64,000 nucleotides of DNA, from assembly GCA_030683005.1 (NCBI GenBank), contig JAUXMY010000043.1, positions 82,535 through 146,534 on the forward strand, read 5' to 3'. The notes under the pieces were generated by a model. The model searched no databases. It was given only the letters and a program-made list of their open reading frames with translations, and was not told the DNA's origin. The stretch comes from Caulobacter sp. (GTDB lineage: Bacteria; Pseudomonadota; Alphaproteobacteria; Caulobacterales; Caulobacteraceae). The translations under genes and the position numbers were made by a program. Positions within the stretch are counted from its first letter, which is position 1. Each line of letters begins with the position of its first letter. Positions 42,464 through 51,416 of the stretch are shown in pieces.

Positions 42464-44920
42464 ATGAGCAGGGAAAGACTGGTCGTTGTCGGCAACGGCA
42501 TGGCGGGCTGTCGCGCCGTCGAGGAAATCCTCAAGCGCGACCCGGACCGCTACGAGATCGTCCTCTTCGGCGCCGAGCCGAGGGTCAACTACAACCGCAT
42601 CATGCTCTCGCCGGTGCTGGCCGGTGAGAAGGCTTTCGCCGACATCGTGATCAACGACGAGGCCTGGTACCGCGACAACGCCATCACCCTGCACGCGGGG
42701 CGGGCCGTGACCGGACTGGACCTGGCGGGCCGCAGGGTGCTGGCCGAGGGCGGGCTGGAGGTCGGCTATGACCGGCTGATCCTCGCCACCGGTTCCGACC
42801 CGGTGCGGCTGCCGCTGCCGGGGGCGGACCTGGCCGGGGTGGTCACCTTCCGCGACCTGGACGATGTCGAGGCCATGGTCGCGGCCTCGGCGACGCCCGG
42901 CGCGCGGGCCGTGGTCATCGGCGGCGGTCTGCTGGGGCTCGAGGCCGCCTATGGCCTGGCGCGCCGGGGCATGGCCGCAACGGTCGTTCACCTGATGGAC
43001 GTGTTGATGGAGCGTCAGCTGGACGAATCCGCCGGCTTCCTGCTGCGCGAGGCGCTGGCCGATCGCGGCGTCGAGACGGTGCTCGGCGCCCAGTCCGAGG
43101 AGATCGTCGGCGTGGAAGGTCGGGTCGCCGGACTGAGGCTGAAGGACGGGACCGTCCTGCCCTGTGATCTGCTGGTCATGGCGGTCGGTATTCGGCCCAA
43201 CGCCGCGCTGGGCAGGACCGCCGGCTTGGCGGTCAATCGCGGCCTGGTCGTCGACGACGCCATGCGCACCTCGGACCCGGCGGTGTTCGCGGTCGGCGAA
43301 TGCGCCGAGCATCGCGGCCAGTGCTACGGCCTGGTCGCCCCGATCTGGGAGATGTGCCGGGCGCTGGCCCAGGCGCTGACCGACGGCGAGGGGACCTACG
43401 AAGGCTCGGTCCTGTCGACGCGGCTGAAGGTCTCCGGCGTCGACGTCTTCTCGGCCGGCCGGTTCGCCGGCGGCGACGGCTGCGAGGACATCGTGTTCCG
43501 CGACGCCGCCCGGGGCGTCTACAAGCGGGTGGTCATCGAGGACGGCCGGGTGGCCGGCGCGGTGCTGTTCGGCGACGCCGCCGATGGCGGCTGGTACTTC
43601 GACCTGATGCGGTCGGGCCGCGACGTGGCCGGCATCCGCGAGACCCTGATCTTCGGTCAGGCGATCACCGAGGGGCTGGCCGGCCTGGACCCTGGCGCGG
43701 CCGTTGCGGCCATGGCCGATGAGCAGGAAATCTGCGGCTGCAACGGCGTCTGCAAGGGCCAGATCACCAGAGCCATCGGGGCGCAGGGCCTCTCCACTCT
43801 CGACGACGTGAGGGCGGTGACCAAGGCCTCGGCCTCCTGCGGCAGCTGCACGCCGCTGGTCGAGCAACTGCTGAAGCTGATGCTCGGCGACGGCTTCCAG
43901 GTCCAGACCGGGCCCAAGCCCGCCTGCAAATGCACGCGGCACGACCACGGCGAGGTGCGCCGGCGCGTCGTGGCGGAGCAGCTCAAGTCGATGCCCGCCG
44001 TCATGCAGGCGCTGGAATGGTCGACCCCGGACGGCTGCTCGTCCTGTCGCCCGGCCCTCAACTACTACCTGCTCTGCGCCTGGCCGACCGAGTACCGCGA
44101 CGACAAGCAGTCCCGCTTCATCAACGAGCGGGTCCACGCCAACATCCAGAAGGACGGGACCTATTCCGTCGTGCCCCGGATGTGGGGCGGGATGACAACC
44201 CCGGACGAACTGCGCGCCATCGCCGATGTCGCCGACAAGTTCGCCATACCCGCCGTGAAGGTCACCGGCGGCCAGCGCATCGACCTGCTGGGCGTGAAGA
44301 AGGACGACCTGCCCGCCGTCTGGGCCGATCTCAACGCCGCCGGCATGGTCAGCGGCCACGCCTACGCCAAGGGCCTGCGCACCGTGAAGACCTGCGTCGG
44401 CAGCGACTGGTGCCGGTTCGGGACCCAGGACTCCACGGGCCTGGGCATCAAGCTGGAGAAGTTCCTCTGGGGCTCCTGGGCGCCCGCCAAGGTCAAGCTG
44501 GCGGTCAGCGGCTGTCCCCGCAACTGCGCCGAGGCGACCTGCAAGGACATCGGCGTGATCTGCGTCGACAGCGGCTACGAGATCCACGTCGGCGGCGCGG
44601 CGGGCCTGCACATCCAGGGCACGCAGGTGCTGACCCGGGTGGCGACCGAGCAGGAGGCGATCTGGGTCATCACCGCCGTCCTGCAGCTCTATCGCGAGGA
44701 GGGCTGGTACCTGGAGCGCATCTACAAATGGATGGCGCGCGTGGGGCTGGACGCTATCCGCGACCAGGTCGTCGACCCGGAGACCCGCCGGGCCCTCTAC
44801 GACCGCTTCGTCGTCTCGCAGCGCAGCGCCCGCATCGACCCCTGGGCCGAACGGGTGGCCGGTCGCCACGCCGATGAGTTCACCCCGCTCAGCCGTCGCC
44901 TGGAGTTCGTTCCCGCATGA
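42464..44920 (+). CDS. nirB: Assimilatory nitrite reductase [NAD(P)H], large subunit
   Basis: An 818-residue enzyme reducing nitrite to ammonium with six electrons from NAD(P)H. Domains in order: FAD/NAD(P)H Rossmann folds (VVVGNGMAGCRAVEE; AVVIGGGLLGLEAAYG) at 1-400, a BFD-like [2Fe-2S] domain (CGCNGVCKG ... SCGSC) at about 420-470, and a sirohaem/[4Fe-4S] reductase domain with ligands Cys644, Cys650, Cys684 and Cys688 (TCVGSDWCRFG; SGCPRNCAEATC). Length is typical. In the Paracoccus nomenclature this is nasB. It overlaps nirD by 4 bp. Confidence 0.97.
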   Translation: MSRERLVVVGNGMAGCRAVEEILKRDPDRYEIVLFGAEPRVNYNRIMLSPVLAGEKAFADIVINDEAWYRDNAITLHAGRAVTGLDLAGRRVLAEGGLEVGYDRLILATGSDPVRLPLPGADLAGVVTFRDLDDVEAMVAASATPGARAVVIGGGLLGLEAAYGLARRGMAATVVHLMDVLMERQLDESAGFLLREALADRGVETVLGAQSEEIVGVEGRVAGLRLKDGTVLPCDLLVMAVGIRPNAALGRTAGLAVNRGLVVDDAMRTSDPAVFAVGECAEHRGQCYGLVAPIWEMCRALAQALTDGEGTYEGSVLSTRLKVSGVDVFSAGRFAGGDGCEDIVFRDAARGVYKRVVIEDGRVAGAVLFGDAADGGWYFDLMRSGRDVAGIRETLIFGQAITEGLAGLDPGAAVAAMADEQEICGCNGVCKGQITRAIGAQGLSTLDDVRAVTKASASCGSCTPLVEQLLKLMLGDGFQVQTGPKPACKCTRHDHGEVRRRVVAEQLKSMPAVMQALEWSTPDGCSSCRPALNYYLLCAWPTEYRDDKQSRFINERVHANIQKDGTYSVVPRMWGGMTTPDELRAIADVADKFAIPAVKVTGGQRIDLLGVKKDDLPAVWADLNAAGMVSGHAYAKGLRTVKTCVGSDWCRFGTQDSTGLGIKLEKFLWGSWAPAKVKLAVSGCPRNCAEATCKDIGVICVDSGYEIHVGGAAGLHIQGTQVLTRVATEQEAIWVITAVLQLYREEGWYLERIYKWMARVGLDAIRDQVVDPETRRALYDRFVVSQRSARIDPWAERVAGRHADEFTPLSRRLEFVPA

Positions 44921-45276
44921 ACGCCCTGACCAAACCTCCCGTGGTTCACTGGATCGACGTCGGGGCGGTGACCGATATTCCCAGGCGCGGCGCCCGGCGG
45001 GTTCCGGGGCCGGCCGGCGATGTCGCCATCTTCCGCACCGGCGACGGCGCGGTTTTCGCCCTGATGGACGCCTGTCCGCACAAGGGCGGGCCGCTCAGCC
45101 AGGGCATTGTACACGGCAGCGCCGTGACCTGCCCGCTGCACAGCTGGACCATCGACCTGGCCAGCGGCGAGCCGACTGGCGCCGACAGGGGCAAGGGCTG
45201 CACCCCGGTCGTGCCGCTGGAGGTGCGGGACGGGCGGCTGCTGCTGGGCCTTCCCATGGTCGCCGTCGATGGCTGA
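44917..45276 (+). CDS. nirD: Nitrite reductase small subunit, Rieske type
   Basis: A 119-residue Rieske-fold protein. Unlike E. coli NirD it keeps the [2Fe-2S] ligands: CPHKGG (Cys-x-His) and CPLHSW (Cys-x2-His). It is therefore the ferredoxin form called NasG in Paracoccus, thought to carry electrons between NirB/NasB and the nitrate reductase NasC. It overlaps nirB by 4 bp and nasC by 8 bp. Confidence 0.95.
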   Translation: MNALTKPPVVHWIDVGAVTDIPRRGARRVPGPAGDVAIFRTGDGAVFALMDACPHKGGPLSQGIVHGSAVTCPLHSWTIDLASGEPTGADRGKGCTPVVPLEVRDGRLLLGLPMVAVDG

Positions 45277-47938
45277 CGGCGGCGGCGCGGCGACTGTCCG
45301 GACCGCCTGCCCCTACTGCGGGGTGGGCTGCGGCGTGTCGGCCGTGGCGGGCGAGGGGCGGGTGCTGGCGGTGGCCGGCGACCGCGCCCATCCCGCCAAC
45401 CTCGGCCGCCTCTGCTCCAAGGGCGCGGCGCTGGGGGCCACGGTCGGGCTGGAAGGCCGGCTGCTGAGCCCGATGATCGGTGATCGGGAGGTCGGCTGGA
45501 AACAGGCCACCGCCCTGGTCGCCCGCCGCTTCGCCGAGACCATCGCCCGGCACGGCCCGGACTCGGTGGCCTTTTACGTTTCCGGCCAGCTGCTGACCGA
45601 GGACTACTACGTCGCCAACAAGCTGATGAAGGGCTTCATCGGCTCGGGCAACATCGACACCAACAGCCGGCTCTGTATGGCCTCGGCGGTCGCGGCGCAC
45701 AAACAGGCCTTCGGGGCCGACCTGGTTCCGGGCTGCTACGAGGATCTCGACCTCGCAGACCTCGTGGTGTTCAGCGGCCACAACGCCGCCTGGACCCATC
45801 CGGTGCTGTTCCGGCGCATGGAGGCGGCCCGGGCGCGGGGGCAGAAGCATGTGGTCATCGATCCCCGCCGCACCGACACCGCCGAGGGGGCCGACATCCA
45901 TCTGGCCCTGGCGCCGCAGAGCGACGTTCGGCTGTGGAACGGCCTGCTGGCGGACCTCATCCGGCGGGGGGCGATCGATCGCCGGTACATCGCCGCCCAT
46001 GTGAACGGCTTTCCCGCCGTCGGAGCGGCGCTGGCCGAGGCGGACCAGTCGCCCGCCGCCGTGGCCGCCGACTGCGGCGTGCCGCTGGCGGATCTGACCG
46101 CCTTCTACGAGCTGTTCGCCGCCCGTCCGCGCACGGTCAGCCTGTTTTCCATGGGCGCCAACCAGTCCGCCCAGGGCGTGGCCAAGGGGCTGGCGATCCT
46201 CAATGCCCATCTGGCCACGGGCCGCATCGGCAAGCCCGGCGCCTGCCCGTTCTCGATCACCGGCCAGCCCAACGCCATGGGCGGGCGGGAGACGGGCGGC
46301 ATGGCCAACACCCTGGCCGGCCACATGGACTTCGCGCCAGAGGACGTCGCCCGCGTCGCCCGCTTCTGGGGCGCGCCAGGCACGGCCGCCAGGCCCGGCC
46401 TCAAGGCAATCGACATGTTCGAGGCCATTCACGACGGCCGCATCAAGGCCGTGTGGATCATGGCCACCAATCCCGCCGTCAGCCTGCCCGACGCCGGGCG
46501 GGTGCGGGAGGCGCTGGCGAAATGTCCGTTGGTGGTCGTCTCCGACTGCGTCGCCGACACCGACACCCTGCGCCACGCCCATGTGAAGCTGCCGGCCCTG
46601 GCCTGGGGCGAGAAGAGCGGCACGGTGACCAATTCCGAGCGCCGGATCTCGCGCCAACGACCGCTATTTCCGGCGCCGGGACAGGCGCGGGCCGACTGGC
46701 GAATCATCGCCGATGTGGCCGGCGCCATGGGCTTCGCCGACGGCTTCTCCTGGGCCGACGAGGCGGCTGTGTTTCGCGAATGGACCCGCCTGACCGCCTA
46801 CGAAAATGAGGGGCGCCTGCTGAACCTGACCGGCCTGATGGGCCTGGACCGCGCGGCCTACGACGGGCTGGAGCCGGTGCAGTGGCCGGTCGCGGCGCCC
46901 GGCGTCGGCACGTCGCGCCTGTTCGAGGACGGCCGCTTCCAGACTCCTGACGGCCGCGCGCGGATGGTCCCGGTCCGCCCCGCGCCGCCGGCCTCGGCGA
47001 CGGACGCGGTCTATCCGATGTCGTTGAACACCGGCCGCATCCGCGACCAGTGGCACACCATGACCCGCACCGGCCTGGCGCCCGACCTCTGCCGCCATGC
47101 GCCCGAGCCCTTCGTCGAGATCCATCCGGCCGACGCCGCGCCGCTCGGGATCGCCGAGGGCGTCCTGACGCGGGTGATCACCGCGCGCGGCGAGGCGGTG
47201 GTGATGGCGCGCCTGACCGACCGCCAGCGCCCGGGCGGCCTGTTCATGCCCATGCACTGGACCGATGTCTTCGCGCCGTCCGGCCGGTCGAACGGCCTGA
47301 TCGCGCCCAACCTCGACCCCGTCTCCGGCCAGCCGGAGTTCAAGCACACGCCGGCCCGGATCAGGGCCTGGCGCGAGACCTGGAAGGGCTTCCTGCTGAC
47401 CACGGAGACGCGGACTCCGGCGCTGCCCGACGGGGTCATCTGGCGGCGCATCCCGCAGGCCGGTTGCCGGCAATTCGAGATCGCCGGGCGCGGCGACGAG
47501 GTCGAACGCGAGGCGGTTCGAAGGCTGGCGGCCCGAGGCGCCGAAGGCGAGGCCCTGGTCTACGAGGACGCCCGGGCGGGATCGCTCCGGCGGGCTTGGG
47601 TGGTCGGCGACCGGCTGACCCGGGTGCTGTTCATGACCACGGCCGGAACCCTGCCGCCGCGCGACTGGCTGATCGACCTGTTTGAGCAGCCGCTCTCGCC
47701 CCAGGCTCGCGCCACCCTGCTGTTCGGTCGCCCGGCGGGGCCGGTGGTCGACGCCGGGCCGATGGTCTGCGCCTGCCTGAAGGTCGGCGCGCGGGCCATT
47801 GACGCCGCTATCGCCGCCGGGGCCGGCACGCCCGACGCGGTCGGCGCCGCGACCGGCGCCGGGACCAACTGCGGCTCCTGCCGTCCCGAACTCGCCCGCA
47901 TGATCGCCGCCGCCAGGGAGCCCGCCCATGCCGTCTGA
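45269..47938 (+). CDS. nasC: Assimilatory nitrate reductase, catalytic subunit
   Basis: An 889-residue cytoplasmic molybdopterin enzyme of the NasA/NasC group that reduces nitrate to nitrite. The N-terminal [4Fe-4S] motif is CPYCGVGC with the fourth Cys in GRLCSKG; the bis-MGD domains include NTNSRLCMASAVAA (with Mo-ligand cysteine), FSMGANQSAQG and GQPNAMGGRETGG. The last 60 residues form a BFD-like [2Fe-2S] domain (VCACLKVG ... NCGSCRPE). No separate flavoprotein reductase gene is nearby, so electrons probably come through NirD/NirB. A sirohaem methyltransferase gene follows, overlapping by 11 bp. Confidence 0.95.
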   Translation: MADGGGAATVRTACPYCGVGCGVSAVAGEGRVLAVAGDRAHPANLGRLCSKGAALGATVGLEGRLLSPMIGDREVGWKQATALVARRFAETIARHGPDSVAFYVSGQLLTEDYYVANKLMKGFIGSGNIDTNSRLCMASAVAAHKQAFGADLVPGCYEDLDLADLVVFSGHNAAWTHPVLFRRMEAARARGQKHVVIDPRRTDTAEGADIHLALAPQSDVRLWNGLLADLIRRGAIDRRYIAAHVNGFPAVGAALAEADQSPAAVAADCGVPLADLTAFYELFAARPRTVSLFSMGANQSAQGVAKGLAILNAHLATGRIGKPGACPFSITGQPNAMGGRETGGMANTLAGHMDFAPEDVARVARFWGAPGTAARPGLKAIDMFEAIHDGRIKAVWIMATNPAVSLPDAGRVREALAKCPLVVVSDCVADTDTLRHAHVKLPALAWGEKSGTVTNSERRISRQRPLFPAPGQARADWRIIADVAGAMGFADGFSWADEAAVFREWTRLTAYENEGRLLNLTGLMGLDRAAYDGLEPVQWPVAAPGVGTSRLFEDGRFQTPDGRARMVPVRPAPPASATDAVYPMSLNTGRIRDQWHTMTRTGLAPDLCRHAPEPFVEIHPADAAPLGIAEGVLTRVITARGEAVVMARLTDRQRPGGLFMPMHWTDVFAPSGRSNGLIAPNLDPVSGQPEFKHTPARIRAWRETWKGFLLTTETRTPALPDGVIWRRIPQAGCRQFEIAGRGDEVEREAVRRLAARGAEGEALVYEDARAGSLRRAWVVGDRLTRVLFMTTAGTLPPRDWLIDLFEQPLSPQARATLLFGRPAGPVVDAGPMVCACLKVGARAIDAAIAAGAGTPDAVGAATGAGTNCGSCRPELARMIAAAREPAHAV

Positions 47939-48728
47939 CCTCTCGACCGGCCGCGTGCTGCTGGTCGGCGCCGGACCGGGCCCGGCCGACCTGATGACGA
48001 TCCGCGCGATGCGCGCCGTGCAGGGCGCCCAGGCCCTGCTCTATGACGCCCTGGTCTGCGACGAGGTGGTCGCCCTGGCGCCGCCGGGCTGCGTCCGCAT
48101 CCAGACCGGCAAGCGGGCCGGCCGCGCCAGCATGGCCCAGGAGACGATCCACCGCCTGATGCTGCGCCTGGCGCGGCGCGGACTGACGGTGGTGCGCCTC
48201 AAGGGTGGCGACCCCTCGATCTTCGGCCGGGTCGGGGAGGAGGTCGACTACCTGCGCGATCGGGGCGTGGAGACCGAGGTGGTGCCCGGCGTCACCGCCG
48301 CCTGCGCCGCCGCCGCCCAGTTCGACATCCCGCTGACCCATCGCGGCGTCGCCCGCCGGGTGCTGTTCGCCACGGCCCGCACCGAAGGCGGCAGGCTGGT
48401 CGACCTGGACTGGACCAGCCTGGCCGACGGTCAGACGACCCTGGCGCTCTACATGGGCCGCAGCGCGGTCGGCCAGTTGACGCGGCAGCTGCTCGCCGAG
48501 GGGCTCGCTGAAGACACTCCGGCCGCGGCGATCGAGAACGCCGGCGCGCCGTCGGCCCGCCTGGTGGCGGCCCGGTTGCCCGATCTGGCCGCCGCGCTGG
48601 AGACCATGGCCCCGTCCGGCCCGGTCCTGATCCTGATCGGCGAGGCGGCCGCCCGAGCCGCCGCCGGCCTGGATGCTTCCGATCTCGCGCCTCCGACAGC
48701 CGCCCCGGCCCTCATCCGGAAAGCATGA
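47928..48728 (+). CDS. cobA: Uroporphyrinogen-III C-methyltransferase (SUMT)
   Basis: A 266-residue SAM-dependent methyltransferase making precorrin-2, the precursor of sirohaem for NirB and also of cobalamin. Signatures are VGAGPGPADLMTIRA, the SAM loop VVRLKGGDPSIFGR and VPGVTAACAAAA. It is the single-domain form; dehydrogenase and ferrochelatase functions of CysG must be elsewhere. It has AGGGAG upstream and overlaps nasC. Precorrin-2 would also feed B12 for the nearby NrdJ, a metabolic link rather than proof. Confidence 0.95.
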   Translation: MPSDLSTGRVLLVGAGPGPADLMTIRAMRAVQGAQALLYDALVCDEVVALAPPGCVRIQTGKRAGRASMAQETIHRLMLRLARRGLTVVRLKGGDPSIFGRVGEEVDYLRDRGVETEVVPGVTAACAAAAQFDIPLTHRGVARRVLFATARTEGGRLVDLDWTSLADGQTTLALYMGRSAVGQLTRQLLAEGLAEDTPAAAIENAGAPSARLVAARLPDLAAALETMAPSGPVLILIGEAAARAAAGLDASDLAPPTAAPALIRKA

Positions 48729-48916
48729 TCCCCGTGCGCTGCCGCCCGTCCGCTGGCCTGCCGCCCCTGGCTCTCGCCGCCGCGTCCGCCCCTGCAATTG
48801 CTCAGGCCGCAGACAGGGAGGGCGGCCGGACCATCGACGCAGGGCTGCGCTATGGGGACAGGCCCGTCTCCGTCGCCCGGACAAAGGTCTGGCTGGCGCG
48901 GCAGTTGAAGCCGTGA
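48725..48916 (+). CDS. Short ORF of unknown function between cobA and mobA
   Basis: A 63-codon frame whose ATG overlaps the cobA stop (ATGA) and whose stop overlaps a GTG in the mobA frame. The product has a weak signal-like start (LPPLALAAASAPAIAQAAD) followed by about 35 polar residues with no motif I know. The double overlap suggests it is translated, but high-GC sequence easily gives such frames. It may be a small exported protein, a translational coupler or nothing. Confidence 0.3.
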   Translation: MIPVRCRPSAGLPPLALAAASAPAIAQAADREGGRTIDAGLRYGDRPVSVARTKVWLARQLKP

Positions 48917-48936
48917 CTGTCGCCGGGGAGGCAGAT

Positions 48937-49545
48937 ATGCGCGGACGCGACGGTGAGGACGGGGCCGACCTCATGGTCGTCGTGCTGGCCGGCGGTGCAG
49001 GACGCAGAATGGGCGGCGGCAAGCCGCTGCGCCTTCTTCGGGGACATTCCCTTATCTCGATCGCCCTCGACAAGGCGCGCGGCTGGTCACCGCGTGTCGC
49101 TGTATCGGTGCGTTCGCCGGACCAGGTGGGACCCGTTGATGCGCCCCTCATCCTGGACGGCCCGGATATCGCCGGACCACTTGCCGGACTCGCGGCGGCG
49201 CTGGATCTTGCCCGCTTGGCCTCGGTTCCGCGTCTGCTGACCTTGCCCTGCGACATGCCCGGACTGCCCGACGATCTCGCCAGGCGGTTGTGCGAAGCCC
49301 TGGTCCCGGACGCGGGAGCCGTCGTGGCGACATGCGGCGGACGCCTCCACCCGGTCTGCGCGGTCTGGGACGTCAGGGTTCGCGCTGATCTGCCCGCCTA
49401 CATCGCCGCCGGTCGATCGTCCGTGAAAGGCTTCGCGGAAGTGGTCGGCATGGAGACGGTGGACTGGACGCTTCAAGCCGCGCCGGCTTTCAGCAATCTC
49501 AACACCCCGGCCGACCTCGACCAGGCAATGCGCCGGCGGCCGTAG
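48937..49545 (+). CDS. mobA: Molybdenum cofactor guanylyltransferase
   Basis: A 202-residue nucleotidyltransferase that attaches GMP to molybdopterin to give the MGD cofactor needed by nasC and narG. The GTP-binding signature VVVLAGGAGRRMGGGKPL opens it; LTLPCDMPGLP is the metal-binding DxP region and NLNTPADLD the C-terminal motif. I start at ATG 48937 because GGGGAGG precedes it; GTG 48913, overlapping the preceding short frame, is possible. It ends the assimilatory run and serves both nitrate pathways. Confidence 0.9.
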   Translation: MRGRDGEDGADLMVVVLAGGAGRRMGGGKPLRLLRGHSLISIALDKARGWSPRVAVSVRSPDQVGPVDAPLILDGPDIAGPLAGLAAALDLARLASVPRLLTLPCDMPGLPDDLARRLCEALVPDAGAVVATCGGRLHPVCAVWDVRVRADLPAYIAAGRSSVKGFAEVVGMETVDWTLQAAPAFSNLNTPADLDQAMRRRP

Positions 49546-49581
49546 TCCTTCGCCCCGGCCTGATCGCAGCGAGGCGGCCGA

Positions 49582-49595
49582 TTGACATTGAACAA
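49582..49595. promoter_or_regulatory. FNR-type site upstream of moaB
   Basis: TTGACATTGAACAA matches TTGAT-N4-ATCAA at 8 of 10 positions. It is 104-117 bp upstream of the moaB start, in the 153-bp gap after mobA. Two related degenerate sites precede nrdJ and nnrS. Probable anaerobic activator site; not tested. Confidence 0.6.
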
Positions 49596-49698
49596 GTGGC
49601 GCCCGCTGCGAACGCGCTAGTCAGGCTTCACGCCGGATGGCGGCCCCGCCGCCGCTCAGCCGGCCCCTCGCGCCGGGCGTTCCGGCACTGGAGACGTC

Positions 49699-50235
49699 AT
49701 GGCCGGCATCGATCTCGCCCGCACCTTCATTCCGTTGAACATCGCCGTGCTGACCGTATCCGACACGCGCACGCTTGAGACGGACACTTCTGGAGGCCTG
49801 CTCATCCACCGGCTGACCACCGCCGGCCACAGACTGGCCGCCCGGGCGATCGTGAAGGACGATATCGAGCCTATCCGGTCGCAGATGGCGGCCTGGGTCG
49901 CTGATCCGGGGATCGATGTGGTGTTGTCGACGGGCGGGACGGGCTTCTCGCCCCGCGATGTCACGCCGGAGGCGGTCAAGCCGCTGTTCCGTCGCGAGAT
50001 GGACGGCTTCTCGGTCGTCTTCCATCAGGCCAGCCAGGGTACGGTCGGTGTCGCCACCCTGCAGTCGCGGGCCTTCGCCGGCCAGGCCGGGGACACCTTC
50101 ATATTCTGCCTGCCGGGCTCGACCGGCGCCTGCCGCGACGCCTGGGATCTGGTCCTTTCGATGGAGCTCGACAGCCGCTTCAAGCCCTGCTCGCTGGTCG
50201 GCCAGATTCCGCGCTTCCGGGACATCTGCCCGTGA
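49699..50235 (+). CDS. moaB: Molybdopterin adenylyltransferase-like protein
   Basis: A 178-residue MoaB/Mog-fold protein that adenylylates molybdopterin before metal insertion. Signatures are LTVSDTRTLETDTSG near the start and STGGTGFSPRDVTPEA, the nucleotide-binding loop. Length is normal. A GGAGAC site precedes ATG 49699. It overlaps moeA by 4 bp, so adenylylation and metal insertion are co-expressed. An FNR-type site lies upstream, suggesting induction when nitrate respiration starts. Confidence 0.94.
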   Translation: MAGIDLARTFIPLNIAVLTVSDTRTLETDTSGGLLIHRLTTAGHRLAARAIVKDDIEPIRSQMAAWVADPGIDVVLSTGGTGFSPRDVTPEAVKPLFRREMDGFSVVFHQASQGTVGVATLQSRAFAGQAGDTFIFCLPGSTGACRDAWDLVLSMELDSRFKPCSLVGQIPRFRDICP

Positions 50236-51416
50236 TCACCTTTGACGAAGCGGCGACGCTGATCGGCCAGATCGCGACGCCCCTGGGGACCGAGATGGTC
50301 CCGCTGTCCGAGGGCCGGGGGAGGGTGCTCGCCTCAGCTGTTCATGCTGATCTGCCCTGTCCCGCCGCCGACGTCTCGGCGATGGACGGCTATGCGGTGC
50401 GTGAGGCGGACCTCGCGGTCCTTCCCGCGGCCCTGCCGGTCGCCGGAGAGGTGTTCGCCGGGGCCCCCTTCAACAACGACCTTCCAGACGGCGCCTGCCT
50501 GCGGATTTTCACCGGCGCGCCGCTGCCGGCTGGCGCGGACCGGGTGATCATGCAGGAAGATGTTCGCCGCGAGGGCGGGTTGGCCCACTTTGATCAGCCG
50601 CTGCCCAGGCGGCGGCATGTGCGGGCGGCCGGATCGGATTTCCAGGCAGGCGACCTTCTTGTTCCCGCCGGCGTACGGTTGAACCCGCAACGCCTCGTCG
50701 CCGCTGCTGCGGCCAATCTCGCGGCGGTGGATGTCTATCGCCGGCCGCGCGTGGCGATCCTGGCGACCGGCGACGAACTTGCCGCCCCAGGCGCCAGCCA
50801 GCCGGCCGGCGCCATTCCCGAGAGCGTCTCGTTCGGCGTGGCGGCCCTGGCCGAGGACTGGGGCGCGACCGTGGTGTCGCGGCGCCGGTGTTGCGACGAC
50901 CTGCCGCTTCTTCGGAGCGCGGCCGCGGCGGCGGTGGATGAGGCTGACGTGGTCATCGTCACGGGCGGCGCCTCGGTCGGCGAGAAGGATTTCGCCCGCG
51001 AGATGTTTGTGCCGCTGGGCCTTGAGCTGGTGTTCAGCAAGGTCGCGATGAAGCCCGGCAAACCGGTGTGGCTGGGCCGGGTTGGCGATACCTTCATCGT
51101 TGGCCTGCCCGGCAATCCGACCTCGGCGATCGTGACCGCCCGGCTGTTCCTGGCGCCGCTGCTGGCGGGACTTTCCGGACGCGATCCGGGCGTGGCATGG
51201 AACTGGCGAGCCGTGCCGCTGAACCGGGCGATGGACGCCGAGGGTGATCGGGAGACCTTCCATCGGGCCGGCATCGATCGATGCGGCGCCACCGTCGCGA
51301 TCGATCAGGACTCCTCGGCCCAGCGCGCACTCGCCGGCGCCGACCTGCTTGTCCGCCGTCGCCCGCGTACGCCAGCGGCCGCGGTCGGAGACTGGGTCGA
51401 GGTTCTGGACCTCTAG
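50232..51416 (+). CDS. moeA: Molybdopterin molybdotransferase
   Basis: A 394-residue MoeA, which inserts molybdate into adenylyl-molybdopterin. Recognisable are DVSAMDGYAV (substrate loop), FTGAPLPAGADRVIMQED, LATGDEL, VTGGASVGEKDF and GLPGNPTSA. It starts at GTG 50232 overlapping moaB by 4 bp. Its last 4 bp overlap the convergent hemerythrin-like gene. It provides cofactor for the nitrate reductases on both sides. Confidence 0.96.
   Translation: MITFDEAATLIGQIATPLGTEMVPLSEGRGRVLASAVHADLPCPAADVSAMDGYAVREADLAVLPAALPVAGEVFAGAPFNNDLPDGACLRIFTGAPLPAGADRVIMQEDVRREGGLAHFDQPLPRRRHVRAAGSDFQAGDLLVPAGVRLNPQRLVAAAAANLAAVDVYRRPRVAILATGDELAAPGASQPAGAIPESVSFGVAALAEDWGATVVSRRRCCDDLPLLRSAAAAAVDEADVVIVTGGASVGEKDFAREMFVPLGLELVFSKVAMKPGKPVWLGRVGDTFIVGLPGNPTSAIVTARLFLAPLLAGLSGRDPGVAWNWRAVPLNRAMDAEGDRETFHRAGIDRCGATVAIDQDSSAQRALAGADLLVRRRPRTPAAAVGDWVEVLDL

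Noticed and set aside
41249..44869. Very long open frame on the minus strand opposite the nitrate transporter and nirB
   Set aside because: It is antisense to two clear genes, low in hydrophobic and family-like sequence, and arises from GC-rich codon positions that suppress stops on the opposite strand.
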